DNA of 64,000 nucleotides from Roseivirga sp. BDSF3-8 (GTDB lineage: Bacteria; Bacteroidota; Bacteroidia; Cytophagales; Cyclobacteriaceae): contig NZ_JBGNFV010000001.1 of assembly GCF_041449215.1 (NCBI RefSeq), forward strand, positions 806,001 through 870,000. The letters run 5' to 3'. A program made the translations under genes and the position numbers. Position 1 is the first letter of the stretch. The number at the start of each line of letters is the position of its first letter. Below the pieces are notes generated by a model. That model saw nothing but the letters and a program-made list of their open reading frames with translations. It was not told the origin of the DNA and searched no databases. Positions 53,697 through 61,927 of the stretch are shown one piece after another.

Positions 53697-54119
53697 TCAG
53701 TAATCGTCCGGAACCACTTCTACCTCAAGCCTGTCGTCTGTTACGGAGTTTATCTTAAAGTTAACAGCCTCTTTGTCATTTTCGAAAGTAACCTGTAGCA
53801 TACTCTTATCCGCCAGCCATATCCAGTTACCTACTTCGGTAGAACGGCTGCCATCTCTCTGGAACCGATACTGAAGGTAAACGCTATCATCATTAAATCT
53901 GAGACCATCTGTAAGGCGCGAATCAAACTCATCTTCCGAAATGGGAATATAAACCCGCTGAGGCTCGGGAGCGAGCCAGTAAGCATGTACCCAGTCACGG
54001 TTTAGTACCTGCTCTGGTAATTCCTGGTCTGCCACGGTGGTAGTATTACGGCTGGTGCAGGCAGTAGTCGCACACATGGCTACAATAGCAATCAATACGG
54101 GAGTCAAAAATCTTTTCAT
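53697..54119 (-). CDS. Putative lipoprotein of unknown function
   Basis: The 140-residue protein has a lipoprotein signal with lipobox TTAC (Cys21). The mature part has WVHAYWLAPEPQRVYIP near the start, then LQYRFQRDGSRSTEVGNWIWLAD and VTFENDKEAVNFKINSVTDD, in a pattern of beta strands. No family recognised. Its stop codon directly follows the stop of the convergent FAN1-like gene (no gap). It probably sits in the outer membrane inner leaflet or periplasm. Confidence 0.8.
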   Translation of the reverse strand: MKRFLTPVLIAIVAMCATTACTSRNTTTVADQELPEQVLNRDWVHAYWLAPEPQRVYIPISEDEFDSRLTDGLRFNDDSVYLQYRFQRDGSRSTEVGNWIWLADKSMLQVTFENDKEAVNFKINSVTDDRLEVEVVPDDY

Positions 54120-54238
54120 CTTGAGGCTAAACTGATGTCAACCCAAATGGTTGGAACTGTGAGGTACTCAGATATCTTTAATCACACGCACCTTTTTGTA
54201 TATTTACAGCCAATAATTACCTATCAAATACCTTCCTT

Positions 54239-55933
54239 TTGGACAACAGAGACATTATCCGGATTTTCAAAAAAACAGCAGCACTGATGGAGCTGCATAA
54301 TGAAAACCCTTTCAAAACCCGCACCATGGCAAATGCTTCGTTTAAGCTGGAAAAGCTAAGCGATAGGCTGGAAGACCTGAGCCGGGATCAACTGGAATCT
54401 ATAGAGGGAATAGGGAAAAGTCTTGCGGCTAATATCAGAGAAATTGCGGATACATGTACGCTGGCTTATTACAAGGATTTACTGGCTCAGACACCTGTGG
54501 GGGTGGCTGAAATGCTTGAGCTAAAGGGTATAGGCCCTAAGAAAATTCGTACGCTGTGGAAAGAACTGGATGTGGAAACCATCCCGGCCCTTCTGCAGGC
54601 ATGCGAAGATCATAAAGTAGCTGCATTAAAAGGCTTCGGGAAGAAGACGGAGGAGTCTCTGAAGCAAAACTTGCTTTTTAAAATGGCTAATGCTAATAAG
54701 CGCCATTATGCCGTAGCCCTTCCGCTGGCAACAGAAATAATAAAACTACTGGAAGATTCTGCCCCAAAAGCAGTAGTAAGTTTTACCGGTGAGCTGCGAC
54801 GTAAGCTCGACATTATTGAAAAGGTAGATATACTGGTGGGCGCCGAGCAAACCAGCGAGTTAATGCAGGCCCTGGATGAAAGCGAGCTTGTTATTAAAGA
54901 CGAATTTCGCTCAGGCCCCTTTAGCTGGCGGGGTAAATTTGAAGATGGGTTGCCCCTGGAGGTAGTTGTCTGTCCACCGGAAAAATTTAGCCGTCAACTG
55001 TGGCTCACTACGGGATCTACTCTGCATCTTGCCTCGGTGATATCTGATGGCAGATCTCTGGCGGAACTGGTGGATGGTAAAATGATAGGCTCAGAGCAAG
55101 AGGCTTATGAAATTGCCGGTCTTAAGTATGTAGAGCCTGAAATGCGGGAGGGGCTGTTTGAGATTCCTTTAGCCAAGGAAGGCAAGCTCCCAAAACTGAT
55201 TACCGAAAAGGACCTTAAAGGCATTTTGCATGTGCACTCTACTTATAGCGACGGCCGGCATTCTCTCAGGGAAATGGCTGAGTACTGCAGAGAACTTGGA
55301 TACGAATACCTTGGCATAACAGACCACAGCCGTTCAGCCTTTTATGCAAATGGACTGGATGTGGAACGTATCAAGGAACAGCATGAGGAAATCGATGCAC
55401 TCAATACGGAAATGGCCCCTTTCAGGATATTTAAAGGGATAGAGTCTGATATTTTATCGGATGGGTCCCTGGACTATGAGGATGAGGTACTCGCTAGTTT
55501 TGATTTTATCGTGGCTTCTATTCACGGCAACCTTAGTATGGATATTGATAAGGCCACGCAACGACTGATAGGCGCTATAAAAAACCCTTATACTACCATG
55601 CTTGGGCACCCTACAGGCAGGTTATTGCTAAGACGTGAGGGCTATCCGATAGACCACCGGGCAGTCATTGATGCCTGTGCGGAACACGGGGTCATCATAG
55701 AAATTAACAGCAACCCCTGGAGGCTGGATATTGATTGGCGCTGGGTGCATTATGCTATCGAAAAAGGGGTGGCTCTGAGTATAAACCCTGACGCCCACGA
55801 GAAGGATGGCTATGAAGATATGTACTGGGGAATATGCACCGGACGGAAAGGTGGTCTTACGGCGGAAAAAACATTTAATGCCCTGAGTGCGGATGACGTG
55901 GCGGCTCACTTCGACAGTAGAAAGAAGGCTTGA
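54239..55933 (+). CDS. polX: DNA polymerase X family protein (PolX) with PHP domain, polymerase site degenerate
   Basis: The 564-residue protein has the PolX plan: helix-hairpin-helix segments (IEGIGKSLAANI, LKGIGPKKIRTLW), a palm domain and a C-terminal PHP phosphoesterase (about residues 330-564). The PHP motifs are intact: HVHSTYSDGRHS, GITDHS, KGIESDIL, ASIHGN, GHPTGRLLLRR and INPDAHEKDG. In the palm the first catalytic Asp is Lys195 (EKVD; the second, Asp197, is kept) and the third is Glu241. Polymerisation is therefore probably lost. It starts at TTG 54239; no ATG fits. The four-base overlap with the glycosyltransferase gene is notable. Confidence 0.9.
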   Translation: MDNRDIIRIFKKTAALMELHNENPFKTRTMANASFKLEKLSDRLEDLSRDQLESIEGIGKSLAANIREIADTCTLAYYKDLLAQTPVGVAEMLELKGIGPKKIRTLWKELDVETIPALLQACEDHKVAALKGFGKKTEESLKQNLLFKMANANKRHYAVALPLATEIIKLLEDSAPKAVVSFTGELRRKLDIIEKVDILVGAEQTSELMQALDESELVIKDEFRSGPFSWRGKFEDGLPLEVVVCPPEKFSRQLWLTTGSTLHLASVISDGRSLAELVDGKMIGSEQEAYEIAGLKYVEPEMREGLFEIPLAKEGKLPKLITEKDLKGILHVHSTYSDGRHSLREMAEYCRELGYEYLGITDHSRSAFYANGLDVERIKEQHEEIDALNTEMAPFRIFKGIESDILSDGSLDYEDEVLASFDFIVASIHGNLSMDIDKATQRLIGAIKNPYTTMLGHPTGRLLLRREGYPIDHRAVIDACAEHGVIIEINSNPWRLDIDWRWVHYAIEKGVALSINPDAHEKDGYEDMYWGICTGRKGGLTAEKTFNALSADDVAAHFDSRKKA

Positions 55934-56949
55934 TGAGGAAGCAGAAGATACTTGTCATACGATTCTCTTCTATAGGGGATATTGTTCTTACCACTCCTGT
56001 AGTTCGTGCACTCGCAACCCAATTGGAGAACACGGAGGTACATTACTGTACAAAAAAGCAATATGCTTCGCTGGTTGAGCATAACCCTTACATCCATAAA
56101 GTACACTTACTGGATAAAAACCTCAACGACCTCGTAAGCCAGCTTAAAGAGGAGAATTTTGACCACATCATAGACCTGCACCGTAACCTGCGCACGAGGC
56201 TTATCAAATTGCGCCTGGGGATAAAATCTACCAGCTTTGATAAGCTTAATCGGGAAAAATGGCTGATGGTAAACTTCCAGATCGATCGCCTGCCTAATCG
56301 CCATATAGTGGATCGTTATATGAATACTGTTAAGCCACTGGGAGTAAAAACGGATGCGCTCGGACTGGACTATTTTATCCCTGATAAAGACGAAGTGGAA
56401 ATGGATTGGCTGCCTGAGAGTCACCGGAAGGGATATGTGGCCTATGCGATAGGGGCACAGCATAATACCAAAAAGCTTCCCCTGGACCGTATGATTGAAC
56501 TATGTGATAAGATTAATAAGCCTATCGTTTTACTGGGCGGTCCCGAGGACGCTGATACAGGGGAAAAAATTGTTGATTTCTTTCAGCGCACAGATATATC
56601 TGCTCCCTATGAAGAGAAGTTGCTGGAACTGAACAAAAAAGCAGAGATTTTTAATGCCTGCGGCAAGTTTAACCTTAACCAATCAGCCAGCCTGGTGAGG
56701 CAGGCCAGCCATGTATTCACTCACGACACCGGGCTGATGCATATTGCGGCAGCCTTCAAAAAACAGATATTTAGTATTTGGGGCAATACCATCCCTATGT
56801 TTGGCATGTATCCTTACCGAACCAAGTTTACAGTGTTTGAAGTACAAGGGTTAAAATGCCGCCCATGTAGCAAGATAGGACATAGCCAATGTCCAAAAGG
56901 CCACTTTAAGTGCATGAAAAATATCGTCTTTGACTTCTATCTTCCGTAA
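55930..56949 (+). CDS. Glycosyltransferase family 9 (heptosyltransferase-like)
   Basis: The 339-residue protein has the GT9 layout: RFSSIGDIVLTTPVVRALA at the start, IIDLHRNLRTRLIKLRLG, then PIVLLGGPEDADTGEKI and the nucleotide-sugar site FTHDTGLMHIAAAFKKQIFSIWGNT. It transfers a heptose-like sugar to lipopolysaccharide or a related surface glycan in the cytosol-facing membrane. The donor is not settled. It overlaps polX by four bases, an odd partner, so the two may be co-expressed by accident of spacing. Confidence 0.92.
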   Translation: MMRKQKILVIRFSSIGDIVLTTPVVRALATQLENTEVHYCTKKQYASLVEHNPYIHKVHLLDKNLNDLVSQLKEENFDHIIDLHRNLRTRLIKLRLGIKSTSFDKLNREKWLMVNFQIDRLPNRHIVDRYMNTVKPLGVKTDALGLDYFIPDKDEVEMDWLPESHRKGYVAYAIGAQHNTKKLPLDRMIELCDKINKPIVLLGGPEDADTGEKIVDFFQRTDISAPYEEKLLELNKKAEIFNACGKFNLNQSASLVRQASHVFTHDTGLMHIAAAFKKQIFSIWGNTIPMFGMYPYRTKFTVFEVQGLKCRPCSKIGHSQCPKGHFKCMKNIVFDFYLP

Positions 56950-57105
56950 AATTAGTGTCAAATAATTCTCACTGAATATCAATATTTTATCGTGCCATGC
57001 CCCAAGTATCGCACGAGGAATTCATCCATAGTTTTAATTTTTATAGATAAAGTCATATTTTTATAATTGGCCATTATTTGTCCTAGCTAAAATACGACCA
57101 GAACT

Positions 57106-57636
57106 ATGGAAACATTTGAGAAGATTTCTACCACTTTACCGGGCTCCAGATTTAAAAGTTCTCACCTGATAATGGGCTTTTCAATTCTTACTGCAGCAGC
57201 CGCTCTTGGCACCATATACTATTCATTAATGCAATTAATGGAACAAGGGTTTAGGACCAGCCTGGTATGGCAAGGTTCGCAGCAGGGCCTTATAGCCTAC
57301 TCCAGAAATATCCTTCAATTTCTTCTATGCCCTGCCGGTCTTTTAGCTTCCGGAATTGCTGTCCTGGTCACTTCCAGTGGTGTATTACTTCATTTTACAT
57401 GGGCCAGGCTTGCCATGATCGCCGGCTCTGCTGTTACCATCCTGCTATGCTTCATGACTGTGGTCTCAGTGTCACTTTCAGCCACAGGACCCATAAATAG
57501 TTTTTGGCATGATTTTGGTTTTACCAGTAATAAAAGTTTGACATTGACCTTAACTCTGGCGATGGCCCTGATCGCACTGATGATCCTCCTGATAAGAAGG
57601 CTCCGGTCAGATGAGTTTAAAGAATATTTTTGTTAG
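57106..57636 (+). CDS. Membrane protein of unknown function
   Basis: The 176-residue protein has four predicted membrane segments (about residues 22-42, 72-92, 98-120 and 146-165) with a hydrophilic tail (RRLRSDEFKEYFC). No family recognised. It stands alone 156 nt after the glycosyltransferase and is followed by a terminator 23 nt on. Confidence 0.78.
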   Translation: METFEKISTTLPGSRFKSSHLIMGFSILTAAAALGTIYYSLMQLMEQGFRTSLVWQGSQQGLIAYSRNILQFLLCPAGLLASGIAVLVTSSGVLLHFTWARLAMIAGSAVTILLCFMTVVSVSLSATGPINSFWHDFGFTSNKSLTLTLTLAMALIALMILLIRRLRSDEFKEYFC

Positions 57637-57659
57637 TGGTTTGGTTTTGGTTTGAATGT

Positions 57660-57694
57660 GTAAAGGCCCTGGTATCCGGGGCCTTTACTCTTTT
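57660..57694 (+). terminator. Terminator after the small membrane protein gene
   Basis: GTAAAGGCCC (57660-57669) pairs with GGGCCTTTAC (57679-57688), followed by TCTTTT. It is bidirectional in part, since the convergent cytochrome gene ends at 57721. Confidence 0.85.
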
Positions 57695-57720
57695 ACACCA
57701 GTGTTACTGCCTCATCCTGA

Positions 57721-59682
57721 TCAGTACTCCCCTCCTACTTTTCTCTCTTTTGCCGTGAGAACACCTTCCACTTCAGGCAATCTATTTGGTTTAGACGTAA
57801 GACCCGTAGTATCTGTGAGGGCTTTCATAAAGCTGATAATATCCTGCTTCTCCCTGTCAGTAAGCTCTAACGGGTCTGGGCTGAGGGTCTGATTAGGCAC
57901 CTCCAGTCCTATACCGGCACCTCCTCCCCTGTCATAAAAATCGAGTACTTCTTCCAGTGTGGAAAAGACGCCGTTATGCATGTAGGGACCAGTCAAGGCT
58001 ATATTCCGTACAGTTGTGGTTTTAAAGCTATTATTGTAAATGGATGTGCGTTCTTTCATCACTCCTTCAGCCCTTCCCGGATCCTTATCAGCAATGGGGT
58101 TATCCAGATCAGAGTTAGCAGGAACACCCAGCACTTCCGATTCGCTTTCTTGGAAAAGGGGAGGTACGGACCCGTTGAATACCGGCGCGAAATGACAGGT
58201 ACCGCAGGCAGCTTTTCCCATAAACAGGTTGAAGCCCCGCTTAGCGGATGCATCAAGGAGCTCACTTTCACCGCGGGCGTATCTGTCAAATGGAGAGTCG
58301 AACCGGGTAAGGCTGCGGATATAGGCGGCTATAGCAGCAGCCACGGTGTATTTTTGAATAGGGTTATTTTTTACCTCGGGAAAGGCCTCGTGGAAAAGGA
58401 CTGTATACTCGCGGCTTGAACTTAGCTTTTCGAATATTTCGAGATAGGATGTATGAAATTCACGGCTATCCGTCACCACATGGGCTATCTGGTTTTCGAG
58501 CACATCTGTACGCAGGTCATAAAAGTACCTGTCCGCAAATACTGAATTCAACAGTGTAGGCGCATTTCGGTCCAGGTTGCCGTCTCCATTCATAGCCAGG
58601 CTTTTAGCCCGGCCATCCGTAAAGGCCATTTCCGGCTTATGACATGAAGCGCAGGAGCTCTGGTTGTTACCGGAAAGTATGGGGTCAAAGAAAAGATACC
58701 GTCCGAGTGCTACCGTTTCATCCGTATACTTTTCTTCCTCCAGTTGCATGAAATGGTAGGGGTTTAGCAGTTTTTCAGAAAAGATGTGATCGGCCTCGTA
58801 GTTAAGAGAGCGCTTGACAAACCGGCGGTCTGTTTCTTTCCATGTCTCGATTCCCAGGGCATAATGAGCTTTTTTGATGTCCCTGAAAATCGGCTCAACA
58901 TAATTTCTTAGAAAGTCCAGCCTGTCAAACGAGTTAAAATCCTCAGCTTCATCCAGTATTGCTATGGCTTCCTGAAAGTTTTGTTCCAGCCTTCCAGCAA
59001 GTTCTTCATCCTTTTGAGAAATTATAGGTAAAAAAGACTTGAACGCCAGGTAAGAGGCATTAAGAGAAACTTTCGCTTCGGGCAGTGCGTGTTTTTCACT
59101 CACACCGGGGGTATCGAAACCGGTCAGCCCCAATGAAAACAGGCGGATAAGGTTTATTCTAATAGCTTCCAGCAGGATCCGGTCAGATATTACATTAGTT
59201 GGGCTGTAAATCCTAAGACGTTCTGCACTATCATTTAGCCCTTTGGTAAGTTTGATCAGCAATTCTTTATCAGGAAATTCCTCGTCGTAAAGCATCTCTT
59301 CCAGGGTCTGCAATCCCTTAGGTTCGAGTACACTTAATTGCGGACTGTTTCTTTCAAGCTTATGAAGGGGGGCACCGTTTATATAGTCGTTTACAAACTC
59401 TTCATCTACATAGGCTGCCAGGTATTCAATTTTTTTATAGCTAATGCGAGCCTGTGAATGGGCCTTTCTGAGGTCGTCCATTGAGGCCTGATCGGGCCGG
59501 CAGACACTTGCCAAATGGTAAAGGCGAGACGTTTTTATAGTAAAATCCTTCAGCCCTGCCCGATAGGTTTCACGGGCTTTTTCAAAAGGATAAGAGGCGC
59601 CTTCCGGTATGTTATAAGCGCTTAAATAAAATGATGATAAAAAAACACAGACTGAGAGGGCCAGCAGGTAGATTTTCTTCAT
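57721..59682 (-). CDS. Di-haem cytochrome c peroxidase (MauG/CcpA type) with N-terminal helical domain
   Basis: The 653-residue periplasmic protein has a signal peptide (to about residue 22) and two CxxCH haem motifs, CASCH at 344-348 and CGTCH at 493-497, about 149 residues apart as usual for bacterial CCP. The segments LGRYLFFDPILSGNNQSSCASC, NAPTLLNSVFADRYFYDLR and TVRNIALTGPYMHNGVFSTLEEVLDFYDRGG are CCP hallmarks. Residues about 30-290 are an additional, largely helical domain that I take to be imelysin/EfeO-like; this is inference. It reduces hydrogen peroxide using electrons from a periplasmic carrier. The extra N-terminal domain is the odd part. Confidence 0.93.
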   Translation of the reverse strand: MKKIYLLALSVCVFLSSFYLSAYNIPEGASYPFEKARETYRAGLKDFTIKTSRLYHLASVCRPDQASMDDLRKAHSQARISYKKIEYLAAYVDEEFVNDYINGAPLHKLERNSPQLSVLEPKGLQTLEEMLYDEEFPDKELLIKLTKGLNDSAERLRIYSPTNVISDRILLEAIRINLIRLFSLGLTGFDTPGVSEKHALPEAKVSLNASYLAFKSFLPIISQKDEELAGRLEQNFQEAIAILDEAEDFNSFDRLDFLRNYVEPIFRDIKKAHYALGIETWKETDRRFVKRSLNYEADHIFSEKLLNPYHFMQLEEEKYTDETVALGRYLFFDPILSGNNQSSCASCHKPEMAFTDGRAKSLAMNGDGNLDRNAPTLLNSVFADRYFYDLRTDVLENQIAHVVTDSREFHTSYLEIFEKLSSSREYTVLFHEAFPEVKNNPIQKYTVAAAIAAYIRSLTRFDSPFDRYARGESELLDASAKRGFNLFMGKAACGTCHFAPVFNGSVPPLFQESESEVLGVPANSDLDNPIADKDPGRAEGVMKERTSIYNNSFKTTTVRNIALTGPYMHNGVFSTLEEVLDFYDRGGGAGIGLEVPNQTLSPDPLELTDREKQDIISFMKALTDTTGLTSKPNRLPEVEGVLTAKERKVGGEY

Positions 59683-59710
59683 GATCAGCAGAGGTTTTTA
59701 AAGAAAGTAA

Positions 59711-59734
59711 GCCCCGCCGGGTCCTGCGGGGCTA
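59711..59734 (-). terminator. Hairpin between the PhoX-like and cytochrome genes
   Basis: AGCCCCGC (59711-59718), an eight-base loop and GCGGGGCT (59727-59734). On the minus strand a T-rich but broken tract follows (TACTTTCTTT), so it may be an attenuator or a weak terminator. Confidence 0.5.
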
Positions 59735-59752
59735 GTAATAACCGGGTGTCGG

Positions 59753-61621
59753 TTACTTTTGGATTACAAGACGGGCTTTTTCACCTTCTTTGGTCATAAG
59801 CATGTAAATACCCTCCTGGAGGTCGGATACATCCATTACGCTGGTGTTTCTTACTACGCGTACACGCATGCCGTTCATGTCATACAGCGCTACATCCGTA
59901 GTAACATTGAAGCGGATTTCGCGGCTTACAGGGTTAGGGTATGCCTTGAACAGTTCAGCGTTAAGATCCAGCTCTTCCAGTTCTTCAATAGCCGTTACGG
60001 CATCGTCCCAGCCAGTGATGGCATAAGTCAGGGAGTTATTATAAGGGAATGGGTTGCTGGTGCTGGGGTGCTGTGAGTTTACAAGCAGCGTTTTGCCATC
60101 AGTGGTAGGGCAGGCACCAGTTACTTCGGCCCCTCTGGGTACTACTGAAATACGAACGAGGTCCTCATAAGTAGGATTCTCGATTTTCATATCCAGAAGC
60201 CACATTTCACAGGTACGGTTACTTACTCCGGCAGGCGTACGTCCGTTAGACGTGCCGTTAAGGTCTTCGCAAACTACCATATAAGGCTGTCCGTTTACCA
60301 CCATCACATTCAGACCGTCAGGGTTAGACATGTGCTTGGAGGGGTAGTTTCCTATTTCGGGGCTTTCTTCCAGGAAAGGACCACCTTCGAGGTAGGTACG
60401 CACCACACCCGTAGCAGGATCAAACTCAAGCACACGTCCGTAGTAATCATTGAAATTTCCGGCCATCACATAGTCCAGTACCTGATCAGGAGTTTTGTCC
60501 GCCAGCCAGGGGTGCCGTGCGACTACAGGCTCTACCCAGTGGTAGTCGAGTACACCGCGTGTGCCTTCACCACCACCCTGTGCCCAGCGAGAGAAGCGGG
60601 TTCCGATACCGTCACGGCCAGTTTCGGTCATGTAAACTTTTCCATTGTAGTTAGTTACCCACTCAAGGCGGTTGAACATAGTAGCACCTGCCTGCAGGGC
60701 TCTTTCAGCAAACTTCAGGGTTTCCTGAAGGTTGTCGCTCTTCATTTCTATCCAAGGTTCGCCTTCAGCGTCGTGTTTATATACATAGAGTTTTCCTTTA
60801 CGAAAATCACCTGGTACGTCTGCCACAAATTTGGTAAACAAGCCGGGGGTTGCATCAGCGCCCAGGTACACCGTCTGATTGTCAGGCATAACGGTTCCAC
60901 CTTCGAAAGGCTGACGACCCCAGTTATATTGCTTGCGGATGGCCTTAGCTTCACGGGGGTCGATTTCAACCATGTAGTTAAAGTTCTCGTAGCGCTCGAT
61001 CTTTTTGCCTGCAAAGTTACCGGGGATATCAGTGGAAATAACCCAGTCGCTGGTGTCACGAAGAGGAGAAATGTCATCATTACTGGTACGGAACCACTCT
61101 TCTGCTGTCCATATACGCCCATCGTAAGAGGAGGTGATACCGCCACAGTTCATACCAGTCTCACCTACCGTATTGACAAAATCTACGTTAAAATACTTGC
61201 CGTTACGGCCGTCTGAAAGAGTCTGCTCAACGATGACAAGGGTATCGGTAGCAGGGTCACGGCGAACTTTGAAAACGGTCATACCACCACCGTCACCGAT
61301 GGAGTCGTTTCTTACGACCATTTCGTGGTTTACGGAAATCCAGCCGAGGTCTTCCGAATCGTTATCAGGGGTAAACCCGATAAAGTCATGCCATTGTTTA
61401 GCCAGCGCTTCACCTGGAGCATTGCCATAAGTGGCCGTGGTTTGTACTTTATCCACTTCACCAATGAAGAGAATCTGGTATTTAAGAGGATTGGGAGGCA
61501 TTACCACCGTTTCGGGTACGAAGTCTGCAGGCATCTCCACTTCTACAGGAAAGTAGAACTGGGCAAACACCGGGGCTGCTGTGCAACAAAGCATGCAGAG
61601 CAGTAGGTAAAATTTTTTCAT
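59753..61621 (-). CDS. PhoX-like alkaline phosphatase with T9SS sorting domain
   Basis: The 622-residue protein starts best at ATG 61621 with signal peptide MKKFYLLLCMLCCTAAPVFAQ; a further in-frame ATG at 61660 is rejected. The body is a PhoX (DUF839)-type beta-propeller: WISVNHEMVV, TGMNCGGITSSYDGRIWTAEEWF, RQPFEGGTVMPDNQTVYLGADAT and ETGRDG. PhoX enzymes are iron-calcium phosphatases that release phosphate from esters. The last 70 residues (AYPNPVSREIRFNV ... GEKARLVIQK) are a T9SS type A sorting domain, so the enzyme is cell-surface bound or secreted by PorU. It is 70 nt upstream of the cytochrome gene on the same strand, with a hairpin between. Confidence 0.88.
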   Translation of the reverse strand: MKKFYLLLCMLCCTAAPVFAQFYFPVEVEMPADFVPETVVMPPNPLKYQILFIGEVDKVQTTATYGNAPGEALAKQWHDFIGFTPDNDSEDLGWISVNHEMVVRNDSIGDGGGMTVFKVRRDPATDTLVIVEQTLSDGRNGKYFNVDFVNTVGETGMNCGGITSSYDGRIWTAEEWFRTSNDDISPLRDTSDWVISTDIPGNFAGKKIERYENFNYMVEIDPREAKAIRKQYNWGRQPFEGGTVMPDNQTVYLGADATPGLFTKFVADVPGDFRKGKLYVYKHDAEGEPWIEMKSDNLQETLKFAERALQAGATMFNRLEWVTNYNGKVYMTETGRDGIGTRFSRWAQGGGEGTRGVLDYHWVEPVVARHPWLADKTPDQVLDYVMAGNFNDYYGRVLEFDPATGVVRTYLEGGPFLEESPEIGNYPSKHMSNPDGLNVMVVNGQPYMVVCEDLNGTSNGRTPAGVSNRTCEMWLLDMKIENPTYEDLVRISVVPRGAEVTGACPTTDGKTLLVNSQHPSTSNPFPYNNSLTYAITGWDDAVTAIEELEELDLNAELFKAYPNPVSREIRFNVTTDVALYDMNGMRVRVVRNTSVMDVSDLQEGIYMLMTKEGEKARLVIQK

Positions 61622-61925
61622 CAGATGATAGTTTTTATAGTTAAATGCGGATAACACCATAAAACTACCTACTGATTCTTACCTATCCGTATGGCTGCGT
61701 TTATGTATTTACTATCATATTATTTCTAAAATTTTGCGCTAAAGTTAATTTGTTAACCGTTCTATAACCACGAAAAAAAGCCTTTATAAAATAGCTTAAA
61801 GGGCTTTTATCTATAATTTTTATTGAAATAGATACACCCAAAAATAGCCTAACCCTACATAAATATACAAATCACCCACATAAGACGCAGCGTACACTGA
61901 ATTCAAAAATCCTACACGAGTAGGA
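61622..61925. other. Intergenic region between porU and the PhoX-like gene
   Basis: The 304 bases hold two terminators of porU and presumably the promoter of the PhoX-like gene on the minus strand. No box of the TAnnTTTG type stands out there. No gene recognised. Confidence 0.5.
61773..61809 (-). terminator. Second terminator hairpin downstream of porU
   Basis: On the minus strand AAAAGCCC-TTTA and TAAA-GGCTTTT form a stem with an eight- to ten-base loop and end in a run of seven T. It is a strong intrinsic terminator, 115 nt after porU. Confidence 0.75.
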
Positions 61926-61927
61926 TT
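61904..61927 (-). terminator. Terminator overlapping the porU stop codon
   Basis: AATCCTAC and GTAGGATT (61908-61915 and 61920-61927) with loop ACGA form a stem whose last bases are part of the porU stop codon, followed on the minus strand by a T run. Confidence 0.75.

Noticed and set aside
60332-61216. A 294-codon plus-strand frame antisense to the PhoX-like gene.
   Set aside because: Shadow of the PhoX-like gene; no domain, and no promoter-like box found before it.
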